Assembly (NCBI RefSeq): GCF_947501405.1
Contig: NZ_CANMVK010000001.1
Coordinates: forward strand, 620,001 to 684,000
Source of the DNA: an uncultured Hoeflea sp.
GTDB taxonomy: Bacteria; Pseudomonadota; Alphaproteobacteria; Rhizobiales; Rhizobiaceae
Direction: 5' to 3'
Length of the DNA: 64,000 bases
A program made the position numbers and the translations under genes. Positions within the stretch are counted from its first letter, which is position 1. Each line of letters begins with the position of its first letter. Of the stretch, positions 19,961 to 29,610 are shown piece after piece. The notes under the pieces were generated by a model, which was not told the DNA's origin, ran no database searches, and was given only the letters and a program-made list of their open reading frames with translations.

Positions 19961-22216
19961 TCAAGCCTGGTCCGATTTGGGCCTGCGGCCCGCCCTGTGG
20001 GCTTTCACCCACTCATCTGCGATCTTCTGGGCTGTGACATAATCGGTCTTGCCCGACCCCAGCACGGGGATCTCGGGCACGTTGACGATCTCGCCGGGCA
20101 CCATCAGATCGGTCGCGCCGAAGCGTTTGGAATATTTGCGTAATTCGTCGCGCATGGCCGGCATTTTGGTGGTTACCAGTACGATGCGCTCGCCTTTGCG
20201 GGTGTCCTCGACGGCGACGGCGGCATGCACGTCTTCGGGCCAGAGCTTCTGCACCATGATCTCGATTGCACCCAGCGAGATCATTTCGCCGGCGATCTTG
20301 GCGAAGCGCTTGGCGCGGCCCTTGATGGCGATGAAACCATCGTCGTCAACGGCGACGATGTCGCCGGAATCATGCCAGGGGCCGGACAGGGGCTTGAGCA
20401 CGCCAGGCTCTGACGCCAGCATGTAGCCAAGCATGATGTTGGGGCCGGAGACAAACAGCCTGCCCGCATCATTGATGCCCTCAACCGCCTCAAGCCGCAG
20501 CGCCATGCCCGGCATTAGCCGGCCGACGGTGCCATGTTTGGAATGGCTGCCCGAATTGACCGCCGCCACGGGCGCTGCCTCGGTCATGCCGAAGCCTTCG
20601 ACGATCTCCGCGCCGAAGCGCTCATGGTAGACCCGCCGGGTCTCGGCGCGGACGGCCTCGGCGCCCGCCACGATCAGCCGCAGGCTTTGAAAATCGGTGT
20701 CCTTTGCCGTGCGCGCGTAGCCTGCGAGGAAGGTGTCGGTTCCGAACATGATGCTCGGTTTGACCTCTCGCGCCACCGCCGGAATGATCCGGTAATGCAG
20801 CGGCGAGGGGTAGAAAAACAGCTTCACACCGTAAAGCAGCGGCAGGATCGCGCCGCCAGTGAGGCCAAACGAGTGGAACACGGGCAGCACGTTGAACAGC
20901 TTGTCGCGGATCGAGATGTCGATCCGGGCCTCGGCCTGCGCGGCGTTGGCGTGCAGGTTTTTGTGTGACAGCACCACCCCCTTGGGTGTGCCCTCCGAGC
21001 CCGATGTGAAGAGGATCACCGCCGGATCGGACGCGCTGACGCGGACCAGCGGCCGCCGCCAGCTAAGGAATGCGCTGATTTTTTCAGAAGTCGTAACGCT
21101 TTCGCGCAGATCTTCCAGCCAGACAATCGTCACGCCGGCTTTCTCGATCACGTCGACTACGCTCTCAAGCCCGGCCTTTTCAATGAAGGCGCGGCTTGCC
21201 AGCACGGTCTTGATCTGCCCGGTGCTTAGCGCCGAGCTGATGGCGGCCGAACCGGCGGTGTAGTTGAGCATGGCCGCCACACGGCCCGCTGATTGCAGCG
21301 CCAGGAAGGTCACCATCACGGCGTTGGCATTGGGCAGCAAAACTCCCAGTGCCTCGCCCGGTTCGCTCATCCGGGCAAATCGCGCGCCCAGCACCCGGGC
21401 GCCGATCAGCATGCGCTTGTAGGTGAGCTTGCCGCCCAGCGCGTCCTCAAGCACGGGCCCCGCCTTGCCGTAGCGGTCGGCTGCGTCACGGAACGCCAGG
21501 AACAGTCCACGGGTCAGATCATTGCTGTTGAAGCGGGCCAGTGCCATCAGATCATGCAACCGGTCCTCATCGCGCGGATCGGTGGCGCCGTTGCCGGGCG
21601 GAGCCGGATCGGTCAGATCCATCGCGCCCGATTGCGCCAGTGAGAAGCGGGGGAACAGCCGCTGCGGCGCTTCGGATTTGGGGCGGGCCGACCAGGGCGA
21701 GAACACCGATCCGCCCACATGCATGGCGTTGATCCGCGCGCCATGCTCGCGTGCGATCGCCGCCAGCGCCCGGTAACGGGCTAGCGTTTCCTGCGATGGC
21801 TCGATATCGGGCGGAAACGGAACCGTTACCGACTTTCCATCGCCAAGCGCCGAACGGATGGCAGCGTCGTCATCTTCCGGGGCGGTCCGGGCAAACAGCC
21901 GCATTCCGAACAGGCTCAAGGAACGCTGATCGTCTGCATGCAACTGATGCAGGCAATCACGATCGAGCAGGCTCCAAATCACCGCGACATCGAGCCCTGA
22001 TTGCCGGGAGTAGAGATGAAGTACGGGCGTTTGGTCGCCGTTGCCCGGTGCACCCGGCAAGGCTTTGTCCGGCTGGCGCAGCCGGAACAGCGTACTTAGC
22101 TTGATCAGCACAACGGCTTGCGCCCAGCTCACGCCGCGTTTGATTGCCGTGCGCCAGCCCGCTGCCGCCAGCGCCGCCACAAAGATGATTATCAGCGTTG
22201 CCGCCAAGCCCGTCAT
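19961..22216 (-). CDS. Aas-like acyl-CoA/acyl-ACP synthetase with degenerate N-terminal domain
   Basis: A 751-residue protein. The C-terminal two thirds (about residues 215-745) is an AMP-forming ligase with FTSGSEGTPKGVV, EGFGMTEAAPV and the terminal GSGKTDY region. The N-terminus has one membrane helix (LAATLIIIFVAALAAAG) and a PlsC-sized region containing IWSLLDRDCLHQLHADDQRSL, but I see no HX4D acyltransferase motif. Family context is the bifunctional Aas that recycles 2-acyl-lysophospholipid; here only ligase activity seems likely. The ATG at 22216 has GAGGAGG seven bases upstream, better than the track start at 22294. It is the last gene of the dnaB-purF run. Confidence 0.85.
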   Translation of the reverse strand: MTGLAATLIIIFVAALAAAGWRTAIKRGVSWAQAVVLIKLSTLFRLRQPDKALPGAPGNGDQTPVLHLYSRQSGLDVAVIWSLLDRDCLHQLHADDQRSLSLFGMRLFARTAPEDDDAAIRSALGDGKSVTVPFPPDIEPSQETLARYRALAAIAREHGARINAMHVGGSVFSPWSARPKSEAPQRLFPRFSLAQSGAMDLTDPAPPGNGATDPRDEDRLHDLMALARFNSNDLTRGLFLAFRDAADRYGKAGPVLEDALGGKLTYKRMLIGARVLGARFARMSEPGEALGVLLPNANAVMVTFLALQSAGRVAAMLNYTAGSAAISSALSTGQIKTVLASRAFIEKAGLESVVDVIEKAGVTIVWLEDLRESVTTSEKISAFLSWRRPLVRVSASDPAVILFTSGSEGTPKGVVLSHKNLHANAAQAEARIDISIRDKLFNVLPVFHSFGLTGGAILPLLYGVKLFFYPSPLHYRIIPAVAREVKPSIMFGTDTFLAGYARTAKDTDFQSLRLIVAGAEAVRAETRRVYHERFGAEIVEGFGMTEAAPVAAVNSGSHSKHGTVGRLMPGMALRLEAVEGINDAGRLFVSGPNIMLGYMLASEPGVLKPLSGPWHDSGDIVAVDDDGFIAIKGRAKRFAKIAGEMISLGAIEIMVQKLWPEDVHAAVAVEDTRKGERIVLVTTKMPAMRDELRKYSKRFGATDLMVPGEIVNVPEIPVLGSGKTDYVTAQKIADEWVKAHRAGRRPKSDQA

Positions 22217-22358
22217 CCACGGCCTCCTCAACCTGCGCCATGTGCCCTGAAAGTCAGAGCTTTTTAGGCACGCGGCATCTGCTCCCGGTTTCAAGCCTAG
22301 AGTGGTTCATCCTCAGATGGAAGCGTTTTGAGGTTTTTCCTGGCCCCAGGCCGCGTGG

Positions 22359-23096
22359 CTATTCTGGCAGCCGGTAGTCGAAGAAGCGGTTCTCCCGGAT
22401 CCGGAAGAGTTTGCCCGACTCAGTGCATTGCGAACCACACAGCGGCAGCAGCTTTTCGGCCACTTCTGAGGGGTGTGGAAGGGTCTGCGGATCTTCGCCA
22501 GGTACGGCAAGTGCCCGCATCGCGGTGCGGGCAGCACCAGGATCGATCGAATTGACGGTCAGGCTGGTTTTGGAGGTCTCGGCGGCCCAGACCCGCGCCA
22601 GCGTCTCGACCGCGGCCTTGGATGCGGCATAAGGCCCCCAGAAGGCGCGCGCTGAATGGGCGACGCCGGAAGACAGGATCAGCGCGCGACCGGCGTCTGA
22701 TTTGACCAGCAGCGGCTCGACCGAGCGCATGATCCGCCAGGTGGCGGTCACATTGATGGCCATCACCTTGTCAAAGGTCTTGGCTTCGACATGGCCCACT
22801 GGCGAAATCGTGCCCAGCACGGCGGCGTTGGCCACGAGAATGTCGAGCTTGCCCCAGCGCTCGTGGATGGCCGCGCCGAGCCGGTCGATCGCCGGAAAGT
22901 CAGTTAGATCCATCGGCACCAGCGTGGCGCTGCCGTCGGCTTCCCGAATGGCGTCGTCGAGCTCCTCGAGCCCGCCGGTGGTGCGGGCTACCGCAACAAC
23001 GTGGGCGCCGGCCTTGGCGAGCGCCAGCGCTGTGAAATAGCCTATGCCACGGGAAGCGCCGGTGACCAGCGCGATACGTCCGTCAAGGTTCGCCAT
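22359..23096 (-). CDS. SDR family NAD(P)-dependent oxidoreductase
   Basis: Classical short-chain dehydrogenase of 245 residues. The Rossmann motif TGASRGIG is near the N-terminus, with NAA in VANAAVLG, catalytic Ser in ILSSGVAH and YXXXK in YAASKAAVE. The product and substrate are unknown. It lies nine bases downstream of purF, a linkage I recall in other Rhizobiales, so it is likely in the purF transcript without an obvious role in purine synthesis. Confidence 0.92.
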   Translation of the reverse strand: MANLDGRIALVTGASRGIGYFTALALAKAGAHVVAVARTTGGLEELDDAIREADGSATLVPMDLTDFPAIDRLGAAIHERWGKLDILVANAAVLGTISPVGHVEAKTFDKVMAINVTATWRIMRSVEPLLVKSDAGRALILSSGVAHSARAFWGPYAASKAAVETLARVWAAETSKTSLTVNSIDPGAARTAMRALAVPGEDPQTLPHPSEVAEKLLPLCGSQCTESGKLFRIRENRFFDYRLPE

Positions 23097-23104
23097 CGAA
23101 GTGA

Positions 23105-24586
23105 TTATCCGTTGTTGGCCAAGAGCGACAGGCTGCGCACCTTGCCTTCATCGTCCTGGTCGGTCAGCGTGGTCGGGTACTCCCCGGTGAAGCACGCGTC
23201 GCAGAATTGCGGGCATTCATTGTTGCGCGAGGGCTCCCGGACGGCTCTGTAGAGGCCGTCGATGCTGAGAAAATCGAGACTGTCGACGCGGATGAAATCA
23301 GCCATCTGGTCGACCGTCATGCGCGAGGCCAGTAGTTTGGATTTCTCCGGGGTGTCGACCCCGTAATAGCAAGACGACATGGTCGGCGGCGAAGCGATGC
23401 GCATATGCACTTCGCGCGCGCCGGCCTCGCGCACCATCTGCACGATCTTTTGCGAGGTGGTGCCGCGAACGATGGAATCGTCGACCAGCACCACGCGTTT
23501 GCCTTCGATCATCTGGCGATTGGCGTTGTGCTTGAGCTTGACGCCCATATGGCGGATGGCGGCGGTGGGCTGGATGAAGGTGCGGCCGACATAATGATTG
23601 CGGATGATGCCCAACTCGAAGGGCAGCTTGGCGCCCTGGGCGAAGCCGATGGCCGCAGGCGTGCCCGAATCGGGAACCGGGATCACCAAATCGGCATCCA
23701 CCGGCGCCTCGCGGGCCAATTCCTCGCCGATGCGCTTGCGCGCGTCATAGACGTTGCGGCCCTCGATGTTGGAGTCGGGCCGGGCGAAATAGACATATTC
23801 AAAGATGCACAGACGCGGGGACTGTTTTTCGAAGGGAAAATGGCTCTCCACGCCCTTGTCGGTGACCACCACCACTTCGCCTGGTGCGATGTCGCGCACC
23901 AGCCGCGCACCGATGATGTCGAGCGCGCAGGTTTCTGACGCCAGAATATAGGCGCCATCAAGATCGCCCAGCACCAGCGGCCGGATGCCAAGTGGATCGC
24001 GGGCGCCGATCATTTTCTTTTCCGACAGGCCGACCAGCGAATAGGCGCCCTCGAGCCGGGTGATTGCATCGATGAATTTGGGCACGATCTTGGTCTTCTC
24101 GCTGACCGCGATCAAATGCAGGATGGTTTCGGTGTCTGAGGTCGACGAGAAGATCGCGCCGCGCTGCTGCAGGTCGCGCTGCACGGTCAGCGCATTGGTG
24201 ATATTGCCGTTGTGGGCGATGGCGAAGCCGCCGCCGGCAAACTCGGCAAACAGCGGCTGCACATTGCGCAAGCCTTCACCGCCGGTGGTCGAGTAGCGGG
24301 TGTGGCCGATTGCGCGGTCGCCTGGCAGCCGGTCCAGAACCGAGCGTTTGGTGAAGGTGTCGCCGATCAGCCCGACATGGCGTTCGATGGCGAACTGGTT
24401 GCCGGTGTAAGACACGATGCCGGCGGCTTCCTGTCCCCGGTGCTGCAGGGCGTGCAGGCCGAGCGTGACGACGGCGGCGGCGTCCTCCCTGCCGAATATG
24501 CCGAAAACGCCGCACTCGTCGTGAAAACAGTCGGCCTCATTGTCGATCGGCTTTGAAGCCTGGTCGGTGGAACCAGTGTCAGTCAT
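23105..24586 (-). CDS. purF: Amidophosphoribosyltransferase
   Basis: First committed enzyme of purine synthesis, forming phosphoribosylamine from PRPP and glutamine. The N-terminal glutaminase nucleophile is the Cys in [11 protein letters not shown] 24-residue propeptide precedes it if translation starts at the ATG at 24586, which I prefer to the track's 24640. The PRPP loop is [13 protein letters not shown]. The C-terminal [11 protein letters not shown] pair and SSCYYG match the Fe-S-cluster class of PurF seen in Bacillus. cvpA lies directly upstream, as is classical. Confidence 0.96.
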   Translation of the reverse strand: MTDTGSTDQASKPIDNEADCFHDECGVFGIFGREDAAAVVTLGLHALQHRGQEAAGIVSYTGNQFAIERHVGLIGDTFTKRSVLDRLPGDRAIGHTRYSTTGGEGLRNVQPLFAEFAGGGFAIAHNGNITNALTVQRDLQQRGAIFSSTSDTETILHLIAVSEKTKIVPKFIDAITRLEGAYSLVGLSEKKMIGARDPLGIRPLVLGDLDGAYILASETCALDIIGARLVRDIAPGEVVVVTDKGVESHFPFEKQSPRLCIFEYVYFARPDSNIEGRNVYDARKRIGEELAREAPVDADLVIPVPDSGTPAAIGFAQGAKLPFELGIIRNHYVGRTFIQPTAAIRHMGVKLKHNANRQMIEGKRVVLVDDSIVRGTTSQKIVQMVREAGAREVHMRIASPPTMSSCYYGVDTPEKSKLLASRMTVDQMADFIRVDSLDFLSIDGLYRAVREPSRNNECPQFCDACFTGEYPTTLTDQDDEGKVRSLSLLANNG

Positions 24587-24639
24587 GGGCGTCGGACCTT
24601 TTCCAACAGACCGGCCGGACGGGTCCCGGCCGCTAACCA

Positions 24640-25203
24640 TCAGCCGCTGGTGGCGGCCGTGTCCTCGGCGGCGGCGGGCTCTTCGGAGCCACCGCCGCGC
24701 AGGCGTTCCAGAATGGTCGCGTCGGCGTCATCGGGCAGAACGTTGACCAGCCGCACGCCCAGCGAATCGAGCATCGGCTTGGATTTTGCCTCGGTCACCC
24801 AGTCTGGCTGCTTGGGTGCGGCAACCAGCCAGTTGAAAAACAGCATGCCCACGACCACCAGCAACACGCCGCGGGCTGCGCCGAAGACGAAACCCAGGGT
24901 CCGGTCTAGTGCGCCGATACGGCTGTCGATGATGAAGTCGGCGATCCGCATGGTGATGTAGGACACCACGATCAGTGCGATGAGAAAGATCACAGCCGCG
25001 GAGCCGATCATGGCGATCTGGGCGGACGTGGTGTAATTGAGCGCAAACGGCGTGAGCACCGGATAGAGGAAATAGGCGGCCGCCGCGGCCGCGACCCAGG
25101 AGGCCACGGCCAGAACCTCGCGCGAGAAGCCGCGAACCATGGCGAGCACCGCCGAAAACAGCGTGATGGCGAGCAGTATGCCGTCGAGAAGGGTAATGGG
25201 CAT
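24640..25203 (-). CDS. cvpA: CvpA family membrane protein
   Basis: A 187-residue inner-membrane protein with about four helices; the first is LLDGILLAITLFSAVLAMVRGF followed by SREVLAVASWVAAAAAAYFLYP. The family takes its name from colicin V production and commonly sits upstream of purF, as here. The RSREVL-like and GALDRTLGFVFGAARG stretches are the conserved family elements. The C-terminal tail is polar and Ala/Glu-rich. The molecular role remains poorly defined, with links to envelope stress in other bacteria. Confidence 0.92.
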   Translation of the reverse strand: MPITLLDGILLAITLFSAVLAMVRGFSREVLAVASWVAAAAAAYFLYPVLTPFALNYTTSAQIAMIGSAAVIFLIALIVVSYITMRIADFIIDSRIGALDRTLGFVFGAARGVLLVVVGMLFFNWLVAAPKQPDWVTEAKSKPMLDSLGVRLVNVLPDDADATILERLRGGGSEEPAAAEDTAATSG

Positions 25204-25272
25204 GAAATCGCGTTCCGTTCAGGCTCGGCCCCCAATCGCCATCGTCGGCTTTTCGGATGGGCTGAATTCAGT

Positions 25273-26676
25273 TTAGTCGTCGTCACCTTCGCTCAGCGTC
25301 GCGGCCTTGGCGCCGGCAATGCGTACAACCAGATCCGGCAGGCCTTCCATCTGCGCCAGGCTGGCGCCGCGGCCGGAAGGCAGATCGGCCGAACCCGATG
25401 GCAGCACCGCACTGGCAAATCCCAGTTTTTCGGCTTCCTTGAGCCTCAAACCCGTTTGCGCGACCGGCCGGATGGCTCCTGACAGGCTGACTTCGCCGAA
25501 ATAGACGCAATCGGCGGGAAGGGCAAGCCCGGCGAGCGAGGAAACCAGGGCTGCGGCAACTGCCAGATCGGCTGCAGGTTCGGCGATGCGGTAGCCGCCG
25601 GCGATGTTGAGATAGACATCGTGGCTGCCGAGGCGCACGCCGCAATGGGCCTCCAGCACGGCGATGATCATCGACAGCCGCGCCGAATCCCATCCCACCA
25701 CCGCTCGCCGCGGGGTGCCGAGGCTTGAGGGCGCGACCAGTGCCTGCACCTCGACCAGCACCGGCCGCGTGCCCTCGATGCCTGCAAAAACGGCGGCGCC
25801 CGGCGCCTTGGCGTTGCGCTCGCCCAAAAACAGTTCGGAAGGATTGGCGACTTCGCGCAGGCCCTTGTCGGACATTTCAAACACGCCAATCTCGTCGGTG
25901 GCGCCAAACCGGTTCTTGACGGTCCTGAGGATCCGGTAATGGTGACCGCGGTCGCCCTCGAAATAAAGCACCGCATCGACCATGTGTTCGACCACGCGCG
26001 GTCCGGCGATCTGCCCGTCCTTGGTCACATGGCCAACCAGCACCATGGCTGCGCCGGTTTGTTTGGCATAGCGGACCATGGCGTGCACGCCGGTTCTCAC
26101 CTGGGTGACGGTGCCGGGCGCCGAGCCTGCCAGATCGCTCCACAGGGTCTGGATCGAATCGATGATGACGAAGTCCGGCCGTTTGCCATCGGCGAGGGTG
26201 GCGAGAATATCCTCGACATTGGTTTCCGCGGCGAGCAGTACGCCGGTATCTGCCGCGCCCAACCGCTGGGCGCGCAGACGCACCTGTGCGACCGCTTCCT
26301 CGCCCGAGACATAGATCACCCGGTGCCCCTGGCGGGCGAGCGCTGCAGCGGCCTGCATCAAAAGCGTTGACTTGCCGATGCCGGGATCTCCGCCCACCAG
26401 CACCGCCGAGCCGCGCACGAAGCCGCCACCGGTGACCCGGTCGAGTTCACTCACCCGTGTGGAAATGCGCGGCGCTTCCTCGATCTCGCCCGACAGGCTC
26501 GCCAGCGCCACGGGCCGCCCTTTCCGCGCCGATTGTCCCGGACCGCCGCCGATGCCCGCTGCGGGATCGTCCTCGACGATCGTGTTCCACTCGCCGCAGC
26601 CATCGCATTTGCCGGCCCAGCGGGCGTGAACCGTGCCGCAGGCCTGGCAAACGAACTGGGTGCGGGTTTTGGCCAA
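25273..26676 (-). CDS. radA: DNA repair protein RadA
   Basis: RecA-like ATPase that promotes branch migration during recombination. In order it shows an N-terminal zinc finger (CQACGTVHARWAGKCDGCGE), Walker A GGDPGIGKST, the RadA-specific KNRFGATDE motif and a C-terminal Lon-protease-like domain (DVYLNIAGGYRIAEPAADLA). At 467 residues it matches normal length. It is located between alr and cvpA on the same strand. Confidence 0.96.
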   Translation of the reverse strand: MAKTRTQFVCQACGTVHARWAGKCDGCGEWNTIVEDDPAAGIGGGPGQSARKGRPVALASLSGEIEEAPRISTRVSELDRVTGGGFVRGSAVLVGGDPGIGKSTLLMQAAAALARQGHRVIYVSGEEAVAQVRLRAQRLGAADTGVLLAAETNVEDILATLADGKRPDFVIIDSIQTLWSDLAGSAPGTVTQVRTGVHAMVRYAKQTGAAMVLVGHVTKDGQIAGPRVVEHMVDAVLYFEGDRGHHYRILRTVKNRFGATDEIGVFEMSDKGLREVANPSELFLGERNAKAPGAAVFAGIEGTRPVLVEVQALVAPSSLGTPRRAVVGWDSARLSMIIAVLEAHCGVRLGSHDVYLNIAGGYRIAEPAADLAVAAALVSSLAGLALPADCVYFGEVSLSGAIRPVAQTGLRLKEAEKLGFASAVLPSGSADLPSGRGASLAQMEGLPDLVVRIAGAKAATLSEGDDD

Positions 26677-26720
26677 GGAGGTTCCTTTCTTGCGGAATCA
26701 GACGCGGTCAGTGCCAGCGA

Positions 26721-27845
26721 TCAGCCGGTGTAGTGCCGGGCATAGCGGCTGCCGAGGGATGTGAGAAGCTCATAATTCACGGTGCCAGCCGCTTGGGCCG
26801 CCTCTTCAAGCGAAATTGCCGGACCGATGAGTTCGAGCCAATCGCCGGTCTTGACCACACCCGGGCCGAGATCAGTGACATCAAACATGGTCAGATCCAT
26901 GGTCACCTTGCCGATCACCGGGACCATCACGCCATCAAAGGCCGCAGAGCCGCCTTGCTCAATCGCTGAGCGAAGCGGAACACCGGCCCCGGATAGCGAG
27001 CGGTGAAAGCCGTCGGCATAGCCAATGCCCAGGACCGCGATCGTGGTGTCGCGCGGCAGCACCTGGGCGGCGCTGTAGCTCACAGTCTGGCCGGCTTTTG
27101 CCTGCCGGATCTGCAGCACCCGGGCTTTGGCGGTCACAACGCAATCCATGACGATCGGGAGGCCCGCAACCGGATTGCCGCCGTAAAGCGCGATTCCAGG
27201 GCGGGTGAGGTCGTGGTGAGTGTGTTCGCCCAGATGAATGCCGGGGGAATTGGCGAGGCTCGCCTCCACACCTGGAAAGAGCGGTTTGAGGGCTTCAAAC
27301 ACCTCGATCTGCCGGGCGTTGAGCGGATGATCAGGCTCATCGGCGCAAGCAAAATGGCTCATCAGCAGGGCAGGGGCCGGCGCGTTGCTTTGTGCGTGTG
27401 CGGCAGCCTGTTCCGGGATCAGGCCAAGACGGTTCATGCCGGTGTCAAGATGAAGTGCATATGCCCGGCCATCGGAACCCTCCGACCAGAAAGCGGCCTG
27501 CTCGGGTGAGTTGATCACCGGAATCAGGTCATGGGCCAGTGTCTGCGCAAACGATGTCTCGAACACGCCGTTCAATACAAAGATCCGCGCACCCGTCAGC
27601 AGTGGCCGGAGGCGCGCGCCCTCATTGGCGTCGGCCACAAAGAAATCCCGGCAGCCCTCGCGCGCCAGCCGCGGGGCAGCCTGATCAGCGCCCACGCCAT
27701 AGGCATCGGCCTTGACGGCGGCGCCGCAGCGGGCCTGACCGGAGAGATCGCGCATCCGGCGCCAATTGCTTGCCAAAGCGGCAAGGTCAATATCCAGGCG
27801 AACCGTGCCAGCGTCGGCGTCGGGAAGGGGAGGGCGCGATGACAA
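26721..27845 (-). CDS. alr: Alanine racemase
   Basis: PLP enzyme supplying D-alanine for peptidoglycan. The PLP lysine motif is AAVKADAYGVGA near the N-terminus, and the catalytic Tyr region is GIGYADGFHRSLSG. The track ORF starts 78 codons earlier inside dnaB, which cannot be right. The likely start is the TTG at 27845 (LSSRPPLPDADAGTVRLDIDL), just ten bases after the dnaB stop, with GAGG only two bases upstream, so translation may be coupled to dnaB. Length is 374 residues, normal for Alr. Confidence 0.93.
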   Translation of the reverse strand: MSSRPPLPDADAGTVRLDIDLAALASNWRRMRDLSGQARCGAAVKADAYGVGADQAAPRLAREGCRDFFVADANEGARLRPLLTGARIFVLNGVFETSFAQTLAHDLIPVINSPEQAAFWSEGSDGRAYALHLDTGMNRLGLIPEQAAAHAQSNAPAPALLMSHFACADEPDHPLNARQIEVFEALKPLFPGVEASLANSPGIHLGEHTHHDLTRPGIALYGGNPVAGLPIVMDCVVTAKARVLQIRQAKAGQTVSYSAAQVLPRDTTIAVLGIGYADGFHRSLSGAGVPLRSAIEQGGSAAFDGVMVPVIGKVTMDLTMFDVTDLGPGVVKTGDWLELIGPAISLEEAAQAAGTVNYELLTSLGSRYARHYTG

Positions 27846-27855
27846 GGCCTCGCGC

Positions 27856-29388
27856 CTATTCGTCGTGTACGAATTGGGCGTAGGACGAATCGGCGAGATC
27901 GGCAAAGCGGGTAAACTCCGCCTGGAAGCCCAATTGCACCGTGCCGGTCGGTCCGTGGCGTTGCTTGGCGATAATGACGTCGGCGGTGCCCTTGACCTTG
28001 AGCATCTTTTCCTCCCAGGCAAGGTATTCCGGTGTCTTGATGTCGGCCACCACCTCGTCGGGCGTGCGGCGCGGTTCACCGTTCTTGACGTAATATTCCT
28101 CGCGGAACACGAACAGCACCACGTCGGCGTCCTGCTCGATCGATCCGGATTCGCGCAGGTCCGAGAGCTGCGGGCGTTTGTCGTCGCGGCTTTCGACCTG
28201 ACGTGAAAGCTGGGAGAGCGCGATGATGGGAACGTTGAGTTCCTTGCCCAGCGCCTTCAGCCCGGTGGTGATCTGGGTGATTTCCTGCACGCGGTTGTCG
28301 CTGGATTTTCCCGAACCGGTCATCAGCTGCACATAGTCGATAACCAGCACATCGAGCCCGCGCTGGCGCTTCAATCTGCGGGCACGCGCCGAGAGCTGGG
28401 CGATGGAAATGCCGCCGGTCTGGTCGATAAAGAGCGGGATCTTCTGCATCATCTGCGAGCAGCCGACGAGCTTTTCGAAATCGGCCTCGTTGATCTCGCC
28501 GCGGCGGATCTTCGAGGACGAGATCTCTGTCTGCTCGGAGATGATACGGGTGGCGAGCTGTTCGGCCGACATTTCCAGCGAGTAGAAGCCGACAACGCCG
28601 CCATTCTTGGCCTTCATCGACCCATCGGCCTGCACCTCGCCCTCATAGGCTGCCGCAATGTTGAAGGCGATGTTGGTGGCAAGCGACGTCTTGCCCATGC
28701 CTGGACGTCCGGCAAGGATGATCAGGTCGGACTGCTGCAGGCCGCCCATGCGCGCATCGAGCGACTGGATACCGGTGGAAATCCCCGACAGGCCGCCATC
28801 GCGCTGATAGGCAGCGCCTGCCATGTCGATAGCCAGCGAAACCGCGTCATTGAAGGACTGGAAGCCGCCATCGTAACGGCCGGTTTCAGCCAGTTCGAAC
28901 AAGCGCCGTTCGGCGTCCTCGATCTGGGTGCCGGGCGGCATGTCGAGCGGTGCGTCAAAGGCGATGTTGACCATGTCCTCGCCGATCGAAATCAGTGAGC
29001 GCCTTTGTGCCAGATCATAGATGGCCCGGCCGTAATCCTCGGCGTTGATGATGGTGACGGCTTCGCTGGCCAGCCGCGCGAGATACTGCGCCACTGTCAT
29101 GTCGCCGACCTTGGCGTCGGCGGGCAGGAAGGTCTTGATGGTCACCGGATTGGCGGTTTTTCCCATACGGATGATGTCGCCGCCGACCTCATAGATCTTG
29201 CGATGCAGCGGCTCCATGAAATGCACGGGCTTTAGGAAATCCGACACCCGGTAGAAGGCGTCGTTGTTGACCAGCATGGCACCCAGCAGCGCCTGTTCGG
29301 CCTCGATATTGGATGGCGCCTCGCGAAACAGCGGGTCCTTTTCGGCGTTCGCCGGGACCGGCTCTATCTTGCGGGCTGCGTCATTCAT
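27856..29388 (-). CDS. dnaB: Replicative DNA helicase
   Basis: Hexameric helicase of the replisome, 510 residues. The N-terminal domain begins with NIEAEQALLGAMLVNNDAFYRV. The RecA-like C-terminal domain has Walker A GRPGMGKTS, Walker B VLVIDYVQLMTG and the SQLSRQVESRDDKRPQLSDLR stretch (DnaB motif H4). The ATG at 29388 (MNDAARKIEP) is preferred over the track's 29430. No intein is seen. It heads the minus-strand dnaB-alr-radA-cvpA-purF run. Confidence 0.96.
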   Translation of the reverse strand: MNDAARKIEPVPANAEKDPLFREAPSNIEAEQALLGAMLVNNDAFYRVSDFLKPVHFMEPLHRKIYEVGGDIIRMGKTANPVTIKTFLPADAKVGDMTVAQYLARLASEAVTIINAEDYGRAIYDLAQRRSLISIGEDMVNIAFDAPLDMPPGTQIEDAERRLFELAETGRYDGGFQSFNDAVSLAIDMAGAAYQRDGGLSGISTGIQSLDARMGGLQQSDLIILAGRPGMGKTSLATNIAFNIAAAYEGEVQADGSMKAKNGGVVGFYSLEMSAEQLATRIISEQTEISSSKIRRGEINEADFEKLVGCSQMMQKIPLFIDQTGGISIAQLSARARRLKRQRGLDVLVIDYVQLMTGSGKSSDNRVQEITQITTGLKALGKELNVPIIALSQLSRQVESRDDKRPQLSDLRESGSIEQDADVVLFVFREEYYVKNGEPRRTPDEVVADIKTPEYLAWEEKMLKVKGTADVIIAKQRHGPTGTVQLGFQAEFTRFADLADSSYAQFVHDE

Positions 29389-29500
29389 CGTCTCAACGGT
29401 CCTGAACTTGGTGCGGGCGGTGGCTTGCAATAGCGATTGTGGCTGGCCATGTCAGCGCATGGCCAGCCGAAATCAGAAGCGAATCGCCGAAGTTTCAATG

Positions 29501-29528
29501 TTGTGCACGTTGTCCACACTTGTCCACA
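29501..29528. promoter_or_regulatory. Tandem DnaA-box-like repeats upstream of dnaB
   Basis: Three phased nonamers: TTGTGCACG, TTGTCCACA and, after one base, TTGTCCACA. TTGTCCACA differs at one position from the DnaA consensus TTATCCACA. They lie about 115-140 bases upstream of the dnaB start in a non-coding gap, so a DnaA-responsive dnaB promoter is plausible. This is pattern matching only. Confidence 0.45.
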
Positions 29529-29610
29529 GCGCCGGCCAAGCAATGTGCCGGCGCAGGGGAAAATGCGCCGCGGACGGGTTGTGTCGGCAGCCGAATCGGG
29601 AGTGATTCGG

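Noticed and set aside
22300-22318. GTGGTTCATC shared with position 7389 as a repeat family
   Set aside because: Only about ten bases match and the flanks differ, so chance is likely.
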